This document shows, one piece after another, positions 33,119-41,490 of a stretch of DNA of 41,490 bases; position 1 is the first letter of the stretch; the number at the start of each line of letters is the position of its first letter. Made by a program: the position numbers and the translations under genes. The DNA is from Mesorhizobium sp. GTDB lineage: Bacteria; Pseudomonadota; Alphaproteobacteria; Rhizobiales; Rhizobiaceae. Where the stretch lies: positions 4,314 to 45,803 of the forward strand of contig NZ_SUEG01000033.1 of the NCBI RefSeq assembly GCF_005063415.1, read 5' to 3'. The notes beneath the pieces were generated by a model that saw only the letters and a list, made by a program, of their open reading frames with translations, was not told the DNA's origin and made no database searches.

Positions 33119-33537
33119 TGTTCTCTTCCCTGGTAACGTCTTCGTGTCTGCGTTTGCTGGCCGAATCTGACCAAATCGTGACGCTTGCTGATCTAGCCGG
33201 CGAATGTTTCATGACAGTGCCGACCTGTTTAATAAAATGTTTCAATGGCTCAATTCCTGTGAGCCAACGATATTTTTGGCGAAGGTAGCGACTTGACGGC
33301 AACACTGGGCAAGGCGATAAAGCCGGCCATGAGAACGTCTTTCGCCATTTGTGGCATTTGCATTATCGGCTAGCCTCGCGCTGGTCCTGGACGTTTTCGC
33401 CTCATCTCCTCCCAGATTGGACAAACGCCCCGGCCAGCAGGCTGGAGCCCGATTTGCGCCTCGGCGTAACCGACTCCATCCAGAGCAGGATCCCAAAAGA
33501 TCATGCTCAAACAAAGTAACGCACCGGAAACGCACGT
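33119..33537. other. Intergenic region between the 49-residue gene and cysS
   Basis: About 420 bases with no supported gene. It must hold both divergent promoters. An AT-rich stretch at 33205-33245 probably serves the small gene, and a good sigma-70-like site at 33293-33321 serves cysS. Two short frames near 33330-33545 are judged not real. Confidence 0.5.
33293..33321 (+). promoter_or_regulatory. Probable sigma-70-type promoter of the cysS operon
   Basis: TTGACG and GATAAA are spaced by 17 bases. This would give a leader of about 210 bases before cysS. I see no T-box or other known riboswitch in that leader. Confidence 0.42.
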
Positions 33538-35007
33538 ATGTCTGACTCATCGAAGAGCCTGCGCCTCTACAACACGCTAACGCGGAGCAAGGAGGATTTC
33601 TTCCCGATCGATCCGCGCAACGTGCGCATGTATGTCTGCGGCCCGACGGTCTATGACTTCGCCCATATCGGCAATGCGCGGCCGGTGATCGTCTTCGACG
33701 TGCTGTTCCGTTTGCTGCGCCATCTCTACGGGCAAGCGCACGTCACTTACGTCCGCAACATTACGGACGTCGACGACAAGATCAACGCCCGCGCCCTGCG
33801 CGATTTCGGCGGCGAGATTGCCTCTGGCAAGCTGTCGCTGAACGAAGCGATCAGGCGGGTCACCGAAAAGACCGCCGACCAGTTCCACAAGGACGTGGCG
33901 GCGCTCGGTTGCCTGGAACCGACGGTCGAGCCGCGCGCCACCGAGTTCGTCGAGCCCAGGCCCGACGGCAAGATCGACATGATCTTCTTGATTCAGCGCT
34001 TGATCGAACGCGGCCATGCCTATGTCGCGGCTGGAGAAGTCCTGTTCGACACCGCTTCCATGCCGGATTATGGGCAGTTGTCGAAGCGCAATCTCGATGA
34101 GCAGCAGGCCGGCGCCCGCGTCGCCGTCGATGCGCACAAGAAGAACCCGCAGGATTTCGTGCTGTGGAAATTGTCTTCGCCCGAGGAACCGGGCTGGGAC
34201 AGCCCGTGGGGCAGGGGTCGGCCCGGCTGGCACATCGAGTGCTCGGCGATGTCGGCCGCCTATCTCGGCGAGGTGTTCGACATCCATGGCGGTGGTCTCG
34301 ACCTGATCTTTCCGCACCACGAGAACGAGATCGCGCAGTCGCGTTGCGCCCACGGCACCGAAACGATGGCCAAGGTGTGGATGCACAATGGGTTCCTGCA
34401 GGTCGAAGGGCAGAAGATGTCCAAGAGCCTGGGCAATTTCTATTCGATCACCGAATTGCTGGAGACGGAGACCTTTGGCGGCCGCAAATGGCCGGGCGAG
34501 GTGCTCAGGCTGGCGATGCTGATGACGCACTATCGCGAGCCGATCGACTTTTCTGTGCGCAAGCTGGAAGAGGCGGAGAATACGCTGCGCAAATGGAAGC
34601 GGGCGGCCGATCTCGCGCCGCCGACGGCAAAGCCGGTGCCGGCGGATGTGATCGAAGCGCTGTCGGATGACCTGGCCACCTATGCCGCATTCCAGTTGCT
34701 GACGCAGTTGGCTGGCGATGCTGTTGATTTCAACGCTGGTAGCGGCAACGCAGCCGCTGAAGACAACGATGCTGCCGCTTCACTGAAGGCATCGCTGTTG
34801 TTCCTCGGCTTCGACGTCGCAACGGCCAAGGTAGATGAAGACGCCATTGCCAAGGCGATCGCCAAACGCCTCGCGTTGATCGCCGCCAAGAACTGGGCCG
34901 AGGCCGACCGCATCCGCGACGAGTTGCTGGCGCAAGGCATCCAGTTGAAGGACGGCAAGGACCCTGTCACCGGCGAACGCATCACCACCTGGGAGGTAAA
35001 AAGATGA
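33538..35007 (+). CDS. cysS: Cysteine--tRNA ligase
   Basis: A 489-residue class I aminoacyl-tRNA synthetase that charges tRNA-Cys. The HIGH motif is seen in FAHIGNARP, preceded by the zinc-site Cys of [17 protein letters not shown] gives a further zinc Cys and [15 protein letters not shown] is intact. The KMSKS loop is [11 protein letters not shown]. The length and C-terminal anticodon-binding region are normal. The stop overlaps the start of the VOC gene (ATGA), and it leads a run of closely packed genes. Confidence 0.97.
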   Translation: MSDSSKSLRLYNTLTRSKEDFFPIDPRNVRMYVCGPTVYDFAHIGNARPVIVFDVLFRLLRHLYGQAHVTYVRNITDVDDKINARALRDFGGEIASGKLSLNEAIRRVTEKTADQFHKDVAALGCLEPTVEPRATEFVEPRPDGKIDMIFLIQRLIERGHAYVAAGEVLFDTASMPDYGQLSKRNLDEQQAGARVAVDAHKKNPQDFVLWKLSSPEEPGWDSPWGRGRPGWHIECSAMSAAYLGEVFDIHGGGLDLIFPHHENEIAQSRCAHGTETMAKVWMHNGFLQVEGQKMSKSLGNFYSITELLETETFGGRKWPGEVLRLAMLMTHYREPIDFSVRKLEEAENTLRKWKRAADLAPPTAKPVPADVIEALSDDLATYAAFQLLTQLAGDAVDFNAGSGNAAAEDNDAAASLKASLLFLGFDVATAKVDEDAIAKAIAKRLALIAAKNWAEADRIRDELLAQGIQLKDGKDPVTGERITTWEVKR

Positions 35008-35390
35008 TCGATCATCTCGGCATCACCGTTTCGGATTTCGATGCGTCGAAGGCTTTTTACGACAGGGCGATGGCGCCGCTCGGCGCCTCGCTGCTTTACA
35101 TGGTGCCGCAGGAATATACCGGCGGCGCCAAGGTCGGCGGCTACGGCCGCGACCGGCCGGTGTTTTGGCTGCACGCCGGCAGGGACAAGCCGAAGGATGA
35201 TCAGCATGTCGCTTTCACCGCGCGCAGCCGCGCCGAGGTCGATGCCTTTCACGCCGCGGCGATCGCCGCCGGCGGCACGGACAATGGTGGGCCGGGCCTG
35301 CGCCCGCACTACCATCCGAACTATTACGCTGCCTTCGTCTTCGATCCCGACGGCAACAATGTCGAGGCGGTCTGCCATGCTCCGGAGTAG
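35004..35390 (+). CDS. VOC family (glyoxalase-like) protein
   Basis: A 128-residue single VOC domain. It starts [20 protein letters not shown] with the metal-site His and ends with [17 protein letters not shown] with the metal-site Glu. [19 protein letters not shown] is the typical centre. Metal residues look present. ATG 35004 overlaps the cysS stop, so translation is coupled. With two GFA-type zinc proteins next to it, a glutathione- or thiol-linked detoxification role is possible but unproven. Confidence 0.9.
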   Translation: MIDHLGITVSDFDASKAFYDRAMAPLGASLLYMVPQEYTGGAKVGGYGRDRPVFWLHAGRDKPKDDQHVAFTARSRAEVDAFHAAAIAAGGTDNGGPGLRPHYHPNYYAAFVFDPDGNNVEAVCHAPE

Positions 35391-35396
35391 TGCGCG

Positions 35397-35884
35397 ATGA
35401 GCCTCGACAACAGACCGGTGTATACAGGCGGCTGCCAGTGCGGCGCGGTGCGCTTCCGCGTCGAAGGCACGCTCGGCGATGCTTCCGTCTGCCATTGCCG
35501 CATGTGCCAGAAGGCGAGCGGCAATTTCTACCTGCCGCTGGTCTCGGTGCGCGGCGCAAGGCTTGACTGGACGCGCGGTGAGCCCAAACGCTTCCGCTCG
35601 TCCAACGCGGCTTTGCGCGGTTTCTGCGCCGAATGCGGCACGCCGCTGACCTTCGAAGCGCCCGACGGCGTGGCGCTCGCCATCGCCGCATTCGACCACC
35701 CCGAGGAGATCGCGCCGACGATCCAATGGGGTGTCGAAGCCAAGCTCCCCTATGTGGATCAAGTTCACGAATTGCCCGGTGAGGAAACGATGGCCGACGT
35801 CTCGTCTGCCTCCTATCTCGCCGACCTCGTCTCTTACCAGCATCCCGACCACGACACCGAACAATGGCCGAGGGAGGAAAGATC

Positions 35885-35888
<4 letters not shown>
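35397..35888 (+). CDS. GFA family (CENP-V/GFA) zinc protein, copy 1
   Basis: A 163-residue protein of the glutathione-dependent formaldehyde-activating family. Zinc ligands are visible as GGCQCGAVRF, CHCRMCQKASG and CAECGTPL. The aromatic substrate pocket segment is also typical. It starts six bases after the VOC stop and overlaps copy 2. Most family members have not been shown to act on formaldehyde, so the activity is open. Confidence 0.92.
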
Positions 35889-37314
<1,426 letters not shown>

Positions 37315-37316
37315 CC

Positions 37317-38933
37317 ATGGCTCGCGAGCGCCTATATCTGTTCGACACCACGCTGCGCGATGGTCAGCAGACGCCGGGTATCGACTTTTCCGTCGAGGAC
37401 AAGATCGCCATCGCCAAGCTGCTCGACGAGTTCGGCGTCGACTACGTCGAGGGCGGCTACCCCGGCGCTAATCCAACCGACACCGCCTTCTTTGCCGAGC
37501 GTCGCACGGCCGATGCCAAGTTCGTTGCCTTTGGCATGACCAAACGGGCAGGAGTGTCGATCTCGAACGATCCCGGCCTTGCCGCGCTGGTCCAGTCGAA
37601 GTCGGACGCCATCTGCTTCGTCGCCAAGAGTTGGGACTACCATGTCCGCGTCGCGCTCGGCTGCACCAATGAGGAGAACCTCGAGGCGATCAAGGCCTCG
37701 GTCGAGGCGGCGCTCACTGCCGGCAAGGAGGCGATGGTCGACTGCGAGCATTTCTTCGACGGCTTCAAGGCCAACCCCGATTATGCGCTGGCCTGCGCCA
37801 GGACGGCTTATAAAGCCGGCGCGCGCTGGGTGGTGCTGTGCGACACCAATGGCGGCACGCAGCCCTCCGAGGTGCGCGCCATCGTCGAAAAGGTGATCGC
37901 CGCTGGCATACCGGGCGACCATCTCGGCATCCACGCCCATGACGACACAGGCCAGGCGGTGGCAAATTCGCTTGCTGCCGTGGAGGCCGGCGTGCGCCAG
38001 ATCCAGGGCACGCTGAACGGTATCGGCGAGCGCTGCGGCAACGCCAACCTGATCTCGATCGTGCCGACACTGGCGTTGAAGCCAGCCTTTTCCCGCCGCT
38101 TTGCCACAGGGATTTCGGCAGAGGCGTTGACCGGTGTATCGCGCCTGTCCCGCGCCTTCGACGAGTTGCTGAACCGCGCGCCGGATGCGCAGGCGCCCTA
38201 TGTCGGTGCCTCCGCTTTCGCCACCAAGGCCGGCATCCATGCCTCGGCACTGGCCAAGGAGCCGGCGACCTATGAGCATGTGCCGCCAGAAACGGTCGGC
38301 AACCGCCGCCGCGTCATGGTTTCGGACCAGGGTGGCAAGGCCAATTTCCTGGCCGAGCTGAAACGGCGCGGCATCGACATGCCCCGGGATGACCATCGCC
38401 TCGACGCGCTGATCGCCGTGGTCAAGGAGCGCGAGGCCGAGGGCTACGCCTACGAGGGAGCCGACGCCAGCTTCGAGCTTCTGGCGCGCAAGATGCTGCA
38501 CGGCCTGCCGGAATTCTTCCGCGTCACCTCGTTCCGCTGCATGGTCGAGCGCCGCTTCGACGCCAACGGCCAGCTGAAGACGGTCTCGGAGGCGATCGTG
38601 AAAGTGCTGGTCGAGGGCGAGGAGAAGATGTCGGTCGCCGAAGGCCATGGCCCGGTCAACGCGCTCGACATTGCGCTGCGCAAGGATCTCGGCAAATTCC
38701 AGAGCGAGATCGCCGATCTCGAACTGGCCGACTTCAAGGTGCGTATCCTCAATGGCGGCACCGAGGCGATCACCCGCGTGCTGATCGAATCGCATGATGG
38801 CACCGGCGCGCGCTGGTGGACGGTCGGCGTCTCCGAAAACATCATCGATGCTTCGTTCCAGGCGCTGATGGATTCGATCGTCTACAAGCTGATGAAGAAC
38901 CGCGACATGGCGGGATTGGCGGCGGCGGAGTAG
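37317..38933 (+). CDS. cimA: Citramalate synthase
   Basis: A 538-residue enzyme of the isopropylmalate-synthase family that joins pyruvate and acetyl-CoA to (R)-citramalate, a route to 2-oxobutyrate and isoleucine. The catalytic start is LYLFDTTLRDGQQTPG. HAHDDTGQAVANSLAAVEAG contains the metal-site His residues, and GTLNGIGERCGNANL is the family signature. The C-terminal LeuA-like allosteric domain is present. ATG 37317 is used with GGGA at a normal distance; ATG 37311 overlaps the Pip stop and is possible. Isoleucine biosynthesis in an operon with cysS is unusual. Confidence 0.92.
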   Translation: MARERLYLFDTTLRDGQQTPGIDFSVEDKIAIAKLLDEFGVDYVEGGYPGANPTDTAFFAERRTADAKFVAFGMTKRAGVSISNDPGLAALVQSKSDAICFVAKSWDYHVRVALGCTNEENLEAIKASVEAALTAGKEAMVDCEHFFDGFKANPDYALACARTAYKAGARWVVLCDTNGGTQPSEVRAIVEKVIAAGIPGDHLGIHAHDDTGQAVANSLAAVEAGVRQIQGTLNGIGERCGNANLISIVPTLALKPAFSRRFATGISAEALTGVSRLSRAFDELLNRAPDAQAPYVGASAFATKAGIHASALAKEPATYEHVPPETVGNRRRVMVSDQGGKANFLAELKRRGIDMPRDDHRLDALIAVVKEREAEGYAYEGADASFELLARKMLHGLPEFFRVTSFRCMVERRFDANGQLKTVSEAIVKVLVEGEEKMSVAEGHGPVNALDIALRKDLGKFQSEIADLELADFKVRILNGGTEAITRVLIESHDGTGARWWTVGVSENIIDASFQALMDSIVYKLMKNRDMAGLAAAE

Positions 38934-39016
38934 CGTTGAACCATCAGCGAGACTCCATTGATCCATCAGCAATTTGCGATGGTTTTGGGCAAGCTGCTGG
39001 CGCATAGCCTTGGGCC

Positions 39017-39949
39017 ATGACTACCCAAGCACTTCAAATCGAGACCGACACCAAAGCTCGTCGCGGCTTCCTGCTGGCCCTCGGCGCCTACCTGCTTTGG
39101 GGGCTGCTGCCCTTCTACATGAAGGCTGTCGCACATCTGCCGCTGGCCGAAGTCATCGCCCACCGCATCGTCTGGTCGGTGCCAATCGCGGCCGCTGTCC
39201 TGGTCTGGGCCGGTCGCACCGCCGATTTCAAAGCGGCAGTTCGTTCGCCGCGCATCATTTCGATGGCGGTGCTGACGGCGGCGCTGATCTCGGTCAACTG
39301 GGGCATCTATGTCTGGGCGATCGCGGTCGACCGCACCATCGAGACGGCGCTCGGCTATTACATCAACCCGCTGGTCAGCGTCGTTGTCGGCGCGCTGCTG
39401 CTCGGCGAGCGGCTCGACCGCCTGCAGATCGCGGCGGTGGTGCTGGCAGCAATCGCGGTCGCGGTGCTGACCATCGACGCGGGCAAGCTGCCTTGGGTGT
39501 CGCTGGTGCTGGCCTTTTCCTTTGCCGCCTATGGCTTCTTCCGCAAGACGCTGCCAATCGGCCCGAGCCAGGGCTTCCTGCTTGAAGTGCTGCTGCTGTC
39601 GGTGCCGGCGTTCGGCTACATCGTCTTCCTGATCGCCACAGGACAGGATCATTTCGTCTCCAGCTCGCTGAACGACACCGCCTTGCTGATTGGCTGCGGT
39701 CCGGTCACCGCCGTGCCGCTGCTGTTGTTTGCGTTCGGCGCCCGGCTGCTGCGCCTCTCCACCATCGGCATCATGCAATATATCGCGCCGACGATCGTCT
39801 TTTTGATCGCGGTTCTGATTTTCGGCGAACCTTTCGGCACCGTTCAGGCCATAGCCTTCGGGCTGATCTGGGCGGCGCTGGCGATGTACTCCTGGTCGAT
39901 GTTTTCTTCGGCGCGCAAGACCGTTGCCGCATCCGCTCGAGCCGCCTAA
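39017..39949 (+). CDS. rarD: RarD-type EamA permease
   Basis: A 310-residue inner-membrane protein with ten predicted membrane helices in two EamA halves. The RarD markers are seen early (GAYLLWGLLPFYMKA, HRIVWSVP) and in the middle (SVNWGIYVWAIAVDRTIETAL, GYYINPLVSVVVG). Family members export small metabolites, and RarD is often linked to resistance, but its substrate is unknown. It follows cimA after 83 bases and may be in the same transcript. An inverted-repeat element follows it. Confidence 0.93.
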   Translation: MTTQALQIETDTKARRGFLLALGAYLLWGLLPFYMKAVAHLPLAEVIAHRIVWSVPIAAAVLVWAGRTADFKAAVRSPRIISMAVLTAALISVNWGIYVWAIAVDRTIETALGYYINPLVSVVVGALLLGERLDRLQIAAVVLAAIAVAVLTIDAGKLPWVSLVLAFSFAAYGFFRKTLPIGPSQGFLLEVLLLSVPAFGYIVFLIATGQDHFVSSSLNDTALLIGCGPVTAVPLLLFAFGARLLRLSTIGIMQYIAPTIVFLIAVLIFGEPFGTVQAIAFGLIWAALAMYSWSMFSSARKTVAASARAA

Positions 39950-40008
39950 CGAAGAAGTCAGGACAAGCGTGCGGTCATTGCGGACTTAAGGAGGGCGGTA
40001 GGGCAGGG

Positions 40009-40100
40009 GTGAATAGTGAATAGTGAATGGTGAATAGTCAGTAGAGGATAGACAGGCGCCGGTTCGGAAAGTCTTGTACTTCACCATTCACCATTCACTC
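40009..40100. repeat. Dispersed GTGAATGG-type inverted repeat, copy 2
   Basis: The left arm has four tandem GTGAATAGT/GTGAATGGT units. The right arm (TTCACCATTCACCATTCAC) is the near reverse complement, and the spacer is about 40 bases. The right end touches the stop codon of the leftward LOG gene. It is related to the element at 5472-5530. Confidence 0.78.
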
Positions 40101-40711
40101 TACATCTTATCAATCACCGACTGCACGCCCTCCGTCGGTGCATCTACGGAGGAGCCCGCCACCATGATAGCGGCGACGATTGCTTCCGGATCCTCGACCA
40201 CCAGCGGCTTGACCCGTTGCGCCGTGTGGATGAAGCCCTCCGTCGCCATGTGGTCGAGCAACGCCAGCATCGGATCCCAGAACCCTCCGACGTTGCCGAA
40301 AACGATCGGCTTGCGATGATGGCCGAGCTGCGCCCAAGTCATGATCTCGACGATCTCCTCGACCGTGCCGATGCCGCCGGGCAACGCCACAAAGGCGTCG
40401 GATTTCTCGAACATCCTGTGTTTGCGCTCGTGCATGTTGTCGGTGATGACGAGCTCGTCAAGCCGGTTAAGCGCGGTTTCGGTCGCCTCCCGGTTGATCA
40501 GAAAACGTGGAATGATGCCCGTTACCTTGCCGCCAGCCTTTAATGCCCCTTCAGCGACGGCACCCATGATACCTTTAGTGCCGCCGCCATAAATCAGACG
40601 CAGGCCGGACTTGGCGATCGAGCGGCCAAGCAGGTGTCCGGCCTTGATATAGGTTTCATCTCGGCCCGGGGACGAGCCGCAATAGACGCAGACAGATCGA
40701 ATCGTGTTCAT
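40100..40711 (-). CDS. LOG family protein (cytokinin riboside 5'-monophosphate phosphoribohydrolase type)
   Basis: A 203-residue Rossmann-like protein once annotated as lysine decarboxylase. The signature PGGIGTVEEIVE is intact, and the N-terminus SVCVYCGSSPG and LIYGGGTKGIMG are typical. Plant and bacterial LOG proteins release the cytokinin base or hydrolyse AMP to ribose-5-phosphate and adenine. In a plant-associated genus a cytokinin link is tempting, but many LOG proteins are general AMP nucleosidases. ATG 40711 gives the normal N-terminus; an in-frame ATG at 40741 is possible. The stop lies on an inverted-repeat element. Confidence 0.9.
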   Translation of the reverse strand: MNTIRSVCVYCGSSPGRDETYIKAGHLLGRSIAKSGLRLIYGGGTKGIMGAVAEGALKAGGKVTGIIPRFLINREATETALNRLDELVITDNMHERKHRMFEKSDAFVALPGGIGTVEEIVEIMTWAQLGHHRKPIVFGNVGGFWDPMLALLDHMATEGFIHTAQRVKPLVVEDPEAIVAAIMVAGSSVDAPTEGVQSVIDKM

Positions 40712-40745
40712 GTTATGATTGGTGATAGGGACTATTGGCATGGTC

Positions 40746-40766
40746 AAGCCCCGGGGCGGGCTTTTT
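40746..40766 (+). terminator. Hairpin with T-run upstream of the LysM/Ig-like gene
   Basis: AAGCCC pairs with GGGCTT around a CGGGGC-rich loop and is followed by TTTTT on the plus strand. It has the form of a terminator but lies between two divergent genes. It may block antisense transcription leaving the LOG gene, or act within a leader. Confidence 0.35.
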
Positions 40767-40825
40767 CTTGTCGGCTTTGGCAAAACAGGCTAGACCGAAA
40801 TTAGGTGGCTAAGGGGCAGGGAAAC

Positions 40826-41490
40826 ATGGCTATTAATCCATTGAAGGCGTTTTTGTTCGCGGCTGGCGGCTCTGTCGCCGCGGCCGGAACCGCCTATGTA
40901 TCGGGCGCACTCGACCCGTATCTCAATTCCACACCGCCTGCGGAGGTTGCTGCGCTGACGCCGCCGGCTTCGAAACCGGCCGCTCCGGCGACCGAGGGCC
41001 GGCTGCCGCCTGCGCCCGCCGCGTCCACCGATGCGGCAGCGCCCGCCGCGCCGGCCGCAGCAGGTGCAATCGTGCCGACCTTCGACATCGTGCGCATCGA
41101 AAGTAACGGCTCGATCGTCGTCGCTGGCTATGCGCCGCCCAACGCCAAGGTCGAGATTCTCAACGGTTCGACTGTGCTCGGCTCGACGGTCGCCGGTCCC
41201 GACGGCGCCTTTGCTATTATTCTCGACGATCCGCTGAAGCCCGGCGACTACACGATCACACTGCGCTCGACGGCTGGCAATGTCGTGACCGCCTCGGCGC
41301 AGACCGCCGTCGTTTCGATCCCCCAGAATTCTACCGGCCAGGTTCTGGCAATGGTCGAGGAACCGGGCAAGCCGTCCGAACTGCTCACTGTTCCAGCTCC
41401 TGAGGCAAAATCTGATGCCTCGCCGCCTGCCACCGGCACCGAACTGCCGGCCGTCGCCGCGCCGGCGCCAGCCGCCCCGGCCGCCATTGC
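40826..41490 (+). CDS. Ig-like, probably LysM-domain exported protein (3'-truncated by window edge)
   Basis: An open frame to the window end (221 codons seen). MAINPLKAFLFAAGGSVAAA is a signal or anchor segment, followed by a Pro/Ala-rich linker (about 35-80). A bacterial Ig-like module (about 88-160) follows, with FDIVRIESNGSIVVAGYAPP, AKVEILNG and DDPLKPGDYTITLRS. The Pro/Ala-rich region resumes at the edge. Rhizobial proteins of this plan usually end in a LysM peptidoglycan-binding domain, which would lie outside the window. AAGGGGCAGGG precedes the ATG. Confidence 0.8.
   Translation, partial: MAINPLKAFLFAAGGSVAAAGTAYVSGALDPYLNSTPPAEVAALTPPASKPAAPATEGRLPPAPAASTDAAAPAAPAAAGAIVPTFDIVRIESNGSIVVAGYAPPNAKVEILNGSTVLGSTVAGPDGAFAIILDDPLKPGDYTITLRSTAGNVVTASAQTAVVSIPQNSTGQVLAMVEEPGKPSELLTVPAPEAKSDASPPATGTELPAVAAPAPAAPAAI

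Noticed and set aside
33330..33545. Short plus-strand frames before cysS that read like a signal peptide
   Set aside because: They would need a frameshift to join, lack a ribosome-binding site and run into the cysS start.
37332..39005. Antisense open frame of about 557 codons over cimA
   Set aside because: Same reasoning: codon-bias shadow of a clear gene, no ribosome-binding site and no recognisable domain.

Overview
The window is about 41 kb of GC-rich DNA that reads as the chromosome of a Rhizobiales alphaproteobacterium, most likely Mesorhizobium or a close relative. Three things point there: the core gene order (uracil-DNA glycosylase, NYN protein, rpoZ, rsh, pyrE, acpS, lepB, rnc, era, later recO); an alphaproteobacterial Porin_2-type porin; and a stop-codon-hugging palindromic repeat of a kind I recall from Mesorhizobium genomes. 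The genus is an inference. I see no rRNA, tRNA, CRISPR array, prophage or insertion sequence.

Layout. 1-1.2 kb: the 3' part of a GH25 lysozyme and a lone membrane protein. 1.2-10.3 kb: the core cluster, with two divergent sets. UDG and the NYN protein run leftward; rpoZ, rsh, pyrE, a VOC protein, a DUF2062 protein, acpS, lepB, rnc and era run rightward, many with overlapping stops and starts. 10.3-15.3 kb: a block that separates era from recO. It holds a winged-helix/TPR regulator, a CPBP-type membrane protease, an Xre/ParS-like protein and a major porin, and it ends in a strong terminator. 15.3-19.2 kb: recO, a decayed PaaI-type thioesterase and a giant DUF2339 membrane protein. 19.2-21.4 kb: a VapBC toxin-antitoxin pair with a clear palindromic operator, then an ECF sigma factor with a probable own-type promoter and its membrane anti-sigma factor.

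21.6-24.4 kb is the most unusual metabolic unit. A GNAT acetyltransferase fused to a C39-like cysteine peptidase overlaps a RimK-type ATP-grasp ligase and is followed by a small DUF3303-like protein. Together they look like an uncharacterised peptide-ligation, acylation and cleavage system. 24.5-32 kb: a PAS-GGDEF-EAL protein, an HD hydrolase overlapping a YgfZ protein, a dihydroorotase-family enzyme with an altered metal motif, exported hypothetical proteins, a TIGR02301 protein and a NUDIX hydrolase. 32-39 kb: the SRAP protein, a 49-residue small protein, and a tightly packed run cysS, VOC, GFA, GFA, proline iminopeptidase, citramalate synthase. 39-41.5 kb: RarD-type permease, a LOG-family phosphoribohydrolase, and the start of an exported Ig-like/LysM-type protein cut by the window edge.

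Small-scale structure adds information. Two families of dispersed palindromic repeats sit directly on stop codons (rsh, pyrE and the LOG gene). There is a 17-bp dyad upstream of an exported protein, a CtrA-like box in an AT-rich gap, and two hairpins between rpoZ and rsh.
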